Below, in pieces: positions 25,559 through 32,893 of a stretch of DNA of 64,000 nt; position 1 is the first letter of the stretch; the number at the start of each line of letters is the position of its first letter. The position numbers and the translations under genes are program-made. The notes below the pieces were generated by a model. That model saw nothing but the letters and a program-made list of their open reading frames with translations. It was not told the DNA's origin and did not search any database. Source of the stretch: Streptomyces tagetis (lineage in GTDB: Bacteria > Actinomycetota > Actinomycetes > Streptomycetales > Streptomycetaceae); assembly GCF_018069565.1 (NCBI RefSeq), contig NZ_JAGPNL010000006.1, positions 310,001 to 374,000 on the forward strand. Direction: 5' to 3'.

Positions 25559-26779
25559 GCCTGGTCGTCCTGGGAACGTTCCCAGGACGACCAGGCCGAT
25601 CGCCGGCACGCCCAGCGCCACGGCGAGGACCAGCAGCAGCACCGGGCCCGCCCCGCGCATCGGGCGCCGGGCGAGTTGCCAGGCCGCGAGCGCCGTGGTG
25701 AGCCCCCGCCCGCCGGTGGCCCGGCGTTCGGCGAGCCGGGCCAGTGGCGGCAGCAGCCGCAGCGTCAGCACCGTCCCGGCGAGCAGCGCCAGCGCGAGCG
25801 CCGCGACGAGCAGCGGATCGACGCCGAGGCCCCCGGGCGGGCCGCCCCCCTCGGCCAGGGCGCAGGGAGCGGTCCAGCCTGTCCAGGGTCTCGGGCAGGG
25901 CGGTGGTCACCCTGGTGGAGCCGCTGAGCGCGGGCCGCCCGCGCAGCCACGCCGTGCCCTCGCCGGCCGCCTCCCGCAGGCCGTCGGTGTCCTCGGCGGT
26001 CACCGTCGAGAAGCCGGCGGTCGCCGGCCGGCCGGAGGAGCCGGTGCTGACCCGGCCGCCGCTCAGCACCCGCGGCGCGGCGAGCAGCGGACCGTACGTC
26101 GTGAAGCCGCCCGAGCGCACCCCGCGCCCGGCCAGGTCGTCCAGCCGCCAGTAGGGCGCGTCGGCCTCGGCGGGCCGGTAGACGCCGGTGATCTCCACGG
26201 GGGTGCGGGGGCCGCCGAGCCGGTCGGTGAGGGTGAGGCGGTCGCCCGGCCGGAGGCGCAGCCGCTCGGCCGCCCCGGCGGGCAGCGCCGCCTCGACGCG
26301 GTCGCCGCCCTCCCGGGGCATCCGCCCCTCGGTGATCCGCACCTGCCCGGGGTCCAGCGCCGCGAAGTAGGTCAGGTCGGGGTCGCCGGAGCCGTCGCCC
26401 TCGCCGGGCCCTCGCCCTCGCCGGAGCCGTCGCCGGGGGAGTCCTTCCGTACGGAGTCGGGCAGGGCGTACGGGCCCGAGCGGGCCAGCGTGAGGACGGT
26501 GACCGGCAGCCCGCCGAAGGTCCTGCGGGCGCCCTCGCGCACCTCCGCGTCGGCCTCCGCCCGCCCCTCGCGCCCCACGTCCGCCTTGACCACCAGGGAG
26601 GTGTCGGCGGCGGCGAGCGCGTCCCGCAGGGCGGCGTCGCCGAAGGCGCCGGTGTAGGCGGTCAGGGCGGTGAGCACCGCCGTGGTGAGCAGGACGGTGC
26701 CCAGCGCGGCGGCGAGCAGCCGCCGGTGCGCCCGCGCGCGGCGCCACACGTACGCCGCCGGCCCCCCGTACCCCGTCAC
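25532..26779 (-). pseudogene. FtsX/MacB-type ABC permease, frameshifted and truncated
   Basis: Remains of a large permease. The N-terminus (MTGYGGPAAYVWRRARAHRR and one TM segment) is in one frame to about 26408. The extracellular part (DLTYFAALDPGQVRITEG, TPVEITGVYRPAEADAPYWR) continues in another frame to about 25862. A third frame then carries the next TM (LLVAALALALLAGTVLTLRL) and VLLLVLAVALGVPAIG. Homology stops at the 38-bp palindrome, and the frame ends at 25532 inside the ATPase region. Full-length relatives are two to three times longer. Two frameshifts plus loss of the C-terminal half make this a decaying gene rather than one sequencing error. Confidence 0.75.
25559..25596. repeat. 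38-bp perfect palindrome at permease/ATPase junction
   Basis: Each half-site is 19 nt (right half GTTCCCAGGACGACCAGGC), with no spacer. It sits exactly where permease homology ends and ATPase homology begins. It could be the scar of an excised mobile element or the product of a fold-back rearrangement. Confidence 0.85.
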
Positions 26780-26969
26780 CCGGCCCCCGGCACTGTTGTC
26801 CAGACCTCTGGGCGATGCTGTCAGAGGACCGGCGCCGGAGGGATCGTTCTGGTCATGGGATTTGACCTGATCGTGATCGAATATCGGTCAGGGGTGACCG
26901 CATTGCGCACACATGCGGTCCGCGCGCCGACGTGCGATCCGCGCCGACGGCCCCCGGCGACGGCGGAGG

Positions 26970-27383
26970 TCAGCCCGGGGAGTTGATCATCGTGGCCGCC
27001 GCGTAGGTGAGGTACTTCCACAGGGTGGCCTCGTGCTCCTCGGAGAGCCCCAGCTCGTCCAGGGCCGTCCGCATGTGCCGCAGCCACGCGTCGTGGGCCG
27101 CCCGGTCGACGGTGAAGGGCACGTGCCGCATCCGCAGCCGGGGATGGCCGCGCTGCTCGCTGTAGGTCCGGGGACCGCCCCAGTACTGCATGAGGAAGAG
27201 CACCAGCCGCTCCTCGGCCGGGCCGAGATCCTCCTCCGGGTACATCGGCCGCAGCAGCGGGTCCTTCGCGACCTCCTCGTAGAAACGGTGGACGAGCCGG
27301 CGGAAGGTCTCCTCCCCGCCGACCTGCTCGTAGAAGGTCTGCTCCTGAAGCGGCCCGCGCCCAATCTCGTTCACGCCGTCCAT
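26970..27383 (-). CDS. glbO: Truncated hemoglobin, group II (GlbO type)
   Basis: A 137-residue 2-on-2 globin. Markers are FYEQVGGEETFRRLVHRFYE, the proximal-helix region GHPRLRMRHVPF with the heme-binding His, and the group II Trp in HDAWLRHMRTAL. FLMQYWGGPRTYSEQ contains the distal Tyr/Trp context. Group II truncated globins bind O2 or NO and take part in redox protection in actinobacteria. The ATG at 27383 gives the usual length. It is divergent from the methyltransferase gene across a 77-bp region with a 16-bp palindrome. Confidence 0.93.
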   Translation of the reverse strand: MDGVNEIGRGPLQEQTFYEQVGGEETFRRLVHRFYEEVAKDPLLRPMYPEEDLGPAEERLVLFLMQYWGGPRTYSEQRGHPRLRMRHVPFTVDRAAHDAWLRHMRTALDELGLSEEHEATLWKYLTYAAATMINSPG

Positions 27384-27402
27384 GGTCTCAGACGGCGCGG
27401 CA

Positions 27403-27418
27403 TAGGACCCAGGTCCTA
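27403..27418. promoter_or_regulatory. Palindromic operator candidate between glbO and methyltransferase
   Basis: TAGGACC-CA-GGTCCTA is a perfect 7-bp inverted repeat with a 2-bp centre, 20 bp upstream of glbO and 43 bp upstream of the divergent gene. Its location suits a repressor or activator acting on both. I cannot match it to a named regulator. Confidence 0.5.
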
Positions 27419-27460
27419 GGCCCTCCCCCGTCCGGACCGCCCGGCCCGTACCGTGGAGAC

Positions 27461-28483
27461 ATGGGCGGGCACGTTCCCGGCTGGGACCGGTACGGAGCCG
27501 GGGACCCGGAGGTCCCCGGTGACGGGGACGTGGAGGTCCTCGCCGCCTCGGCGCGCGCCGCGCTGGTCCGCGAGATCGGCCTGACCGGCGTCTTCGCGGC
27601 CGACCCGGTCTGGCGGGAGGCGTTCGCCGAGGTCCCGCGCCACCTCTTCGTGCCGTCCTACTCCCTGGGCCCCGGCGGCCGGCGGAGCCGCTCCGGCGGG
27701 GACCCCGACCCGGCGGCCCGCGCGCGCTGGGTGCGCGGCGCCTACGAGGACGTCCCGCTCGCCACCCGTGTCCGCGACGGGGAACTCGTCTCCTCCAGCA
27801 GCCAGCCCTCGCTGATGGCGATGATGCTGGTGGCGCTGGACGTCCGCGACGGCGACCGGGTCCTGGAGATCGGCGCCGGCACCGGCTACAACGCCGCCCT
27901 CATCGCCCACCGGCTCGGCGACGACGACCTCGTCACCACCGTCGACCTGGAACCGGAGATCACCGCGTCGGCCCGCCGGAACCTGGCCGCCGCCGGACAC
28001 CACCCGCTCGTCGTCACCGGCGACGGCGCCCTCGGGGTGCCCGAGCGCGCCCCCTTCGACCGGATCATCGCCACCTGCGCGCTGCCCTCCGTGCCGCGCG
28101 CCTGGCTCGCCCAGTGCCGCCCCGGCGGCCGGATACTCACCCCGCTCGCCACCGGACTGGTCCGGCTCACCGTCCACGACGCCGGGCACGCCGAGGGGCG
28201 CTTCCTGCCGACGGCCGCCTACTTCGTGCCGCTGCGCGGCGCGGACCGGTCCGCACCGGAGCGGACGGGGTTCGGCGGGGTGCCGCGCCGGGTCCGCGAG
28301 GACGACCTGTTCCGCTTCCTGCTCGCCCTCGGCGGCGGCGGCCTCGACCCGCGGGAGGCGTACGCGCTGTGGCGGCGCGAGGGCGCCCCCGGCCGCGAGC
28401 GCTACGGCATCACGGTCCGCGGCGACCGCTCCTGGGCGTGGCTGGACGACCCCGAGGGGCCGTACGCCTGGCCGTTCACCTGA
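27461..28483 (+). CDS. Protein-L-isoaspartate O-methyltransferase-like protein
   Basis: A 340-residue SAM-dependent methyltransferase of the PCMT family. Motif I is VLEIGAGTGYNAALIAHRLG, and the upstream SSSSQPSLMAMMLVALDV is the typical substrate-binding element. FDRIIATCALPSVPRAWLAQ and PGGRILTPLATGLVRLTVHD complete the core (about 115-240). The N- and C-terminal extensions are longer than in housekeeping PCMT of about 210 residues, so it may act on something other than damaged proteins. The ATG at 27461 lacks a good ribosome site; a TACCGT -10-like element ends 6 nt before it, suggesting a leaderless mRNA. Divergent from glbO. Confidence 0.82.
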   Translation: MGGHVPGWDRYGAGDPEVPGDGDVEVLAASARAALVREIGLTGVFAADPVWREAFAEVPRHLFVPSYSLGPGGRRSRSGGDPDPAARARWVRGAYEDVPLATRVRDGELVSSSSQPSLMAMMLVALDVRDGDRVLEIGAGTGYNAALIAHRLGDDDLVTTVDLEPEITASARRNLAAAGHHPLVVTGDGALGVPERAPFDRIIATCALPSVPRAWLAQCRPGGRILTPLATGLVRLTVHDAGHAEGRFLPTAAYFVPLRGADRSAPERTGFGGVPRRVREDDLFRFLLALGGGGLDPREAYALWRREGAPGRERYGITVRGDRSWAWLDDPEGPYAWPFT

Positions 28484-28524
28484 GCGGGCCACCGCGGTCC
28501 CGGCCCGCCCCGGTGCGACGGGCC

Positions 28525-29979
28525 CTAGCCCCGGCGGAGGGTGATCGTCGTCCAGGCGCCCACGTGGACGCGGTCGCCGTCCTGGAGCGGCACCGGCACG
28601 AACGGCTGGATCGGCTCCTCGCCGCCGTTGACCGTGGTGCCGTTGGTCGAGTTCTGGTCGACGACCGCCCAGTTGCCGTCCGGCTGGTGGACCAGGACGG
28701 CGTGCTGGTGCGAGACGCCCGGGTCTTCCGGCGGCACCGCCAGGTCGATGTCGGGGGTGTCACCGGTGGAGTGTCGGCGCCGGCCGATGGTGATCTGGTT
28801 GCCGGAGAGCGTGCGCTGCTGCTCGGGCGCGTACGCGGGCAGGTTGAGGCCCGCGGCCTCGGGGCCGGAGCGGTGCATCATCGCCATGAAGTACTCGCGG
28901 TCCGGGCCGATGGTCGCCGTCCAGGTCGCCGGAGGCCGCGGCTGTCCGTAGCCGGGGCCGGGCGGGGTGGGGGCGGCGCCGGGGTGCGGGTAGCCGTAGC
29001 CACCGCCCTGGCCGGGAGCGCCGGGAGCGCCGGGAGCGCCCGGACCACCCTGGCCACCGGGACCGCCCCGGCCGTCGGCCGGCGGGGGGATCGTCCAGTC
29101 GTCGTCGCCGAAGGACGGGCCGCCGCCGGGCCGGTCGGTCTCCCGGGGGAAGCCGGGCGGGGCGGGCGGGCCGGACTGCCGGTACGCCTGCGGACCGCCG
29201 CCGTGTCCGGGGCCGCCGTGTCCGCCCGGAGCGCCGTGGCCCCCCGGTCCGCCGTGACCGGGCGGGCCGGGCGGCGGCGGGGACGGGCGGGACGGGTCGG
29301 GGCCGAAGCCGGGCGGGGCCGGCGGGCCCGAGGGGCCGTTCGGCCCGCCGGGACCCGGGTAACCGGGCGGGCCGCCACCGTGTCCGGGGCCGCCCTGGCC
29401 GCCCGGAGCGCCGTAGCCGCCGGGACCGCCGTGGCCTCCCGGTCCGCCGTGCCCCCCGGGGCCGCCGTGGCCCGACGGGTCGGCGCCGAAGGGCGGGATC
29501 GGTTCGGCGGGCCGGTTCACCTGGGACGGGCGCGAGCCCTGGTAGTCGTAGCCGTCACCGCCGCCGTAGGCGGGGCCGGGCGGCGGCGGGAAGGGCGAGC
29601 CCTGGCCGGGCGCCGACGAGCGCGGGGCCGCCGGGGTGTACGAGGTGGCGGTGTTGGTCAGGAAGTTCCACCGGCACTCCTCGCAGAAGGGCGCACCGCC
29701 CTCACGGGGCGTGCGGCACTGCGGGCAGAGCTGCGGACCGCCGCCGGGACCGCCCGGCCCGCCGTGCGCACCTGGCCCGCCGTGCGCACCCGGACCTCCG
29801 TGACCGCCCGGACCGCCGGGGGCGCCGTGGCCGCTCTGGCCGGCGGGCGGCGGGAAGCCGTAACCGCCGACGGGGGGCGGGGGCGGCGGCGGGGGCGGCA
29901 CGGCACCGGCCATGCGGTGACCGCAGACCTCGCACCAGTCGTCGGAACCCGACTGGTGTCCGTTCGGGCAGGTCGGCAT
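28525..29979 (-). CDS. FHA-domain protein with zinc ribbons and collagen-like linker
   Basis: A 484-residue protein. Two Cys4 zinc-ribbon elements sit in the N-terminal third (CPNGH...CEVC and CPQCR...CEEC). Long Gly-Gly-Pro/His-Gly collagen-like repeats follow, and a C-terminal FHA domain (about 385-484) has the phosphothreonine-pocket residues IGRRRHS, GVSHQHA and NSTNGTTVNG. FHA domains bind phosphothreonine proteins. It is the last gene of the pknG operon, so it is a plausible partner or substrate of the kinase, in the manner of GarA/OdhI, though those small proteins lack the ribbons and linker. The ATG at 29979 is 46 bp after the vWA gene. Confidence 0.88.
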   Translation of the reverse strand: MPTCPNGHQSGSDDWCEVCGHRMAGAVPPPPPPPPPVGGYGFPPPAGQSGHGAPGGPGGHGGPGAHGGPGAHGGPGGPGGGPQLCPQCRTPREGGAPFCEECRWNFLTNTATSYTPAAPRSSAPGQGSPFPPPPGPAYGGGDGYDYQGSRPSQVNRPAEPIPPFGADPSGHGGPGGHGGPGGHGGPGGYGAPGGQGGPGHGGGPPGYPGPGGPNGPSGPPAPPGFGPDPSRPSPPPPGPPGHGGPGGHGAPGGHGGPGHGGGPQAYRQSGPPAPPGFPRETDRPGGGPSFGDDDWTIPPPADGRGGPGGQGGPGAPGAPGAPGQGGGYGYPHPGAAPTPPGPGYGQPRPPATWTATIGPDREYFMAMMHRSGPEAAGLNLPAYAPEQQRTLSGNQITIGRRRHSTGDTPDIDLAVPPEDPGVSHQHAVLVHQPDGNWAVVDQNSTNGTTVNGGEEPIQPFVPVPLQDGDRVHVGAWTTITLRRG

Positions 29980-30025
29980 GTCGGTAGCTTCCCCTTCGTG
30001 CGGAGCGTCTCGTGGGTGTACAGCG

Positions 30026-31372
30026 TCACTTCTTCACGCGGACGGTTCTGGTCGACCGGGTTTCGAGAGTCATCTCGTCGGCCTCCCCGACCGCCGCTTT
30101 CAGTCGCACAGTACCTGCCGCCGCGTCGACCACGTCCACCACCTTCGCAAGCAATTTCGCCGTATCCGCGTTTCCCAGGGCTCCGGCGAGCTGAACCGCG
30201 CGGCCCAGTTTGGCCGTTGCTCCGTCGATGTCTCCCGTTCTGCGGAGTTCGAGCCCTTGTCGGATGGCCTGTGCCAGTTCGGCCTGCCCGGTGTAGTGGG
30301 CGACTTGGGGGTTGATGGCGGTGGAGGCGGCGAGGTCGTCGGTCCACACCGCCCGCACCAGTCCCGGGGTGCCGAGGCCGCGCACGCCGCCGTCGGCCCC
30401 GGGGATCACCAGCGAGACGCGGGCCGCGAGCATCTCCCGGCCCAGCCCGGCGGGCGGCACCCGTACGCGGACGTGGTAGTCCCGGGACTCGTCGCCCCAG
30501 GAACCGAGCGGATAGTCCCCGGCGCGCGGCCCCGACTCGGTACGGCGGCCGGTCAGTTCCTCGACGCTGGGCGCCACCTGTTTGACGAACCGTACGGTGG
30601 CCCCGGCCGGTGTCCACAGGCGCAGCGCGACATCCGCCACCTCCTTGCCCATCGCCGTCTCCATCATCCGCGTGAAGTCGGCGGTGAGTCCGGAGGGATC
30701 GGCGACGATGTCGGCGGAGCCGAGCAGCGCGGAGGCGATCGCTGTGACCTCTTTCACCTCCCAGTCGGTGCCGACACCGCGGGCGTCACAGGTGAACCGG
30801 CCCGCGCAGGCGTCCAGCGCCGCCGTCAGCTCCGCGGCCGGCTCGTGCTCGTTGCGGCCGTCGGTGAGCAGGACGGCGTGCCGGATGGCGACGTCCGCGG
30901 CGGAGAGCAGCCGGTCGGCGAGGCGGAGCCAGGTGCCGATGGCCGTGCCGCCGCCCGCGTCGAGCCGGCGCAGCGCCTGCCGCGCCTCCTCCCGGGTGCC
31001 GGCGCCGGCGAGAGCGAGCCGGCCGCCGCCGGGGTAGACCTCCCGGGCGACGTGGGTGCCGGCGACCACCGCGAACCGCACCCCGTCGCGCAGGGCGGCG
31101 ACGGCGGCGGCCGTCGCGTCGCGGGCGTTGCGCATCTTGGCGGGCGGGTGGTCCATCGAGCCCGAGCAGTCGACCATGAGGACCACCGCGGCGGACGGGC
31201 CCTCGCCCGGCGCGTGGTGGCGGAGCGCGGTGAGCGCGCCGCCGAGGGTGCCGCCGCCGGTCGCGGTGACGGTCACGATCGCGTCGACGTCGCTGCCGTC
31301 CTCGGGGAGGTACTCGTTCTGGTACACGTCGACCGAGAACCGCGGCACGTTCGGTTTCGAGAAGTTGGCCAT
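30026..31372 (-). CDS. vWA-domain protein (TerY-like)
   Basis: A 448-residue cytosolic von Willebrand factor A protein. The metal-ion (MIDAS) motif is DCSGS in VVLMVDCSGSMDHPP; the second MIDAS Thr lies in GGGTAIGTWLRLAD and the Asp in LLTDGRNEHE. The C-terminal part (about 270-448) is beta-rich and ends with a helical segment with PQVAHYTGQAELAQ. The start MANFSKPNV at 31372 is preferred over an ATG four codons earlier because the GGGGG site directly abuts that one. In the kinase operon it would act as a scaffold, as vWA proteins do with PP2C and kinase in TerY-P triads. Confidence 0.88.
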   Translation of the reverse strand: MANFSKPNVPRFSVDVYQNEYLPEDGSDVDAIVTVTATGGGTLGGALTALRHHAPGEGPSAAVVLMVDCSGSMDHPPAKMRNARDATAAAVAALRDGVRFAVVAGTHVAREVYPGGGRLALAGAGTREEARQALRRLDAGGGTAIGTWLRLADRLLSAADVAIRHAVLLTDGRNEHEPAAELTAALDACAGRFTCDARGVGTDWEVKEVTAIASALLGSADIVADPSGLTADFTRMMETAMGKEVADVALRLWTPAGATVRFVKQVAPSVEELTGRRTESGPRAGDYPLGSWGDESRDYHVRVRVPPAGLGREMLAARVSLVIPGADGGVRGLGTPGLVRAVWTDDLAASTAINPQVAHYTGQAELAQAIRQGLELRRTGDIDGATAKLGRAVQLAGALGNADTAKLLAKVVDVVDAAAGTVRLKAAVGEADEMTLETRSTRTVRVKK

Positions 31373-31513
31373 GCCGGTTCGCATCCCCCTAGGCGCCCCA
31401 CGCCGGTGGGGCGCTTGCCGGTACGGACCGCCCCCTGCGGCCCGCGAGGGCCCGCCGCGGGCACGCCCGCGACCGCGGCGGGGCCCGGCCGGGGGCCCGC
31501 GCCGCGCGAGACC

Positions 31514-32890
31514 TCAGGCCGATCCTGCCCGCGCGGGAGGCCCGGGGAACGGCACGACGGCCACTGTTACGTTGTCGTGGCCGCCGCCGTCGAGGGCGTG
31601 GCCGACCAGGACGCGGGCGGCGTGCAGCGGCCGGGCGGCGGCGTCCCGGGGGAGCACCCGCGCCATCTCCCCGGGCGATTCGGCGTAGTTCCACAGGCCG
31701 TCGGTGCAGACCACCAGGACACCGGGGCGGTCCGGTTTGAACGCGGCGGTGTGCGGCTCCAGTTCGTAGGCGTCCGCGCCGAGCCAGCCGGTGATGGCGT
31801 GGGCGCGTTCGTCGGCGTACGCCTCGGCCTCGGTCATCAGGCCCGCGGCGACCATCTGGGCGGCCCACGAGTCGTCCTCGGTGAGCCGGGCCGGGGGTGC
31901 GGCGCGGTCGTCGGGCACCCAGTAGACGCGGCTGTCGCCGACCCAGCCGACGACCAGCAGGCCCGCGGCGACCACCGCGGCGACCAGGGTGCAGGCGGGC
32001 GCGTTCTGGTGCGGGGCCTGCTCGCGGGCGGTGGCGGGCTCCTCGGCCAGCGCGTTGACGGCGTGCGAGGCGGCCAGGATGGCGTCGTGCAGGGCCTGTT
32101 GGGGATGGACGCCGCGGGGCAGGGCGGCCAGCAGCGCGTCGGCGGCGGCCCGCGAGGCGGCCAGGGAGGCGTCGTCCGGGCGGGTCGCGGAGGAGACGCC
32201 GTCGCAGACGACGGCCAGGGCGGCCGGGGCGCCGTCGGGCAGCGTGGTGTCGCCGACGCAGAAGGCGTCCTCGTTGCGGTGGTGGCGCAGTCCGCGGTCG
32301 CTGACGGCGGCGACGGGGCCGTACTCCTGCTCCATGTGGTCCCGTTCCCGGGGCTGGGCGTGCCCGCAGTTCTCGCAGTAGCCGTCGTGGTCGACGCGGC
32401 CGGCGCGGCAGGCCACGCAGACCCGGTCGCCCGCGGCGGGCGGGGCCGCCGGGGCCGGGGCGGGCGCCTGGGGGGCCGCCGGGGCGGGGGTACGGCGCGG
32501 GTCGGGTGCCTGGAGAGGGTACTCCTCCGGCTCGCGCGGCCGGTCCAGCCGCACCCCCGACGACTGCCCCGGCGCGGGCGCGGGGGCCCGCGGCGGGGGC
32601 GGCGGCGCGGGCGGCGGGGAGCCGCCGGAGTCGGTGCCGGGCAGGTCGGCCGGGGTGTGCGCCGCCGCGGAGCGCTGCGGGTCCTCCGGTTCGCGGGCGG
32701 GCGGCCAGGCCACGCCGCCGGCCGGGGCGGGCACCGAGCCGTTCAGGGCGAGGGTCGGGTGGTCCGGGGGCGGGGCCGGCACCGCGGACAGGTCGTAACC
32801 GCAGGCGCCGCAGTAGCGGTCGCCCGGCTCCAGGGGCTCCTCACAGCCCGGACACCTGGGCACGGCGGCTTGCCGGGGCATCTGCGACAT
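31514..32890 (-). CDS. PP2C-type Ser/Thr phosphatase with zinc ribbons
   Basis: A 458-residue protein. The N-terminal ribbon (CPGCEEPLEPGDRYCGACGY), a long Pro-rich linker and a second ribbon (CVACRAGRVDHDGYCENCGH) precede a PP2C domain (about 190-455). PP2C metal and phosphate residues are visible: RHHRNEDAF, VVCDGVSS, VGWVGDSRVYW, CTDGLWNY and GGHDNVTVAVV. It would remove phosphates set by the neighbouring kinase. It starts 3 nt after the kinase stop, implying tight co-expression. No membrane segment is present. Confidence 0.92.
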   Translation of the reverse strand: MSQMPRQAAVPRCPGCEEPLEPGDRYCGACGYDLSAVPAPPPDHPTLALNGSVPAPAGGVAWPPAREPEDPQRSAAAHTPADLPGTDSGGSPPPAPPPPPRAPAPAPGQSSGVRLDRPREPEEYPLQAPDPRRTPAPAAPQAPAPAPAAPPAAGDRVCVACRAGRVDHDGYCENCGHAQPRERDHMEQEYGPVAAVSDRGLRHHRNEDAFCVGDTTLPDGAPAALAVVCDGVSSATRPDDASLAASRAAADALLAALPRGVHPQQALHDAILAASHAVNALAEEPATAREQAPHQNAPACTLVAAVVAAGLLVVGWVGDSRVYWVPDDRAAPPARLTEDDSWAAQMVAAGLMTEAEAYADERAHAITGWLGADAYELEPHTAAFKPDRPGVLVVCTDGLWNYAESPGEMARVLPRDAAARPLHAARVLVGHALDGGGHDNVTVAVVPFPGPPARAGSA

Positions 32891-32893
32891 CGC

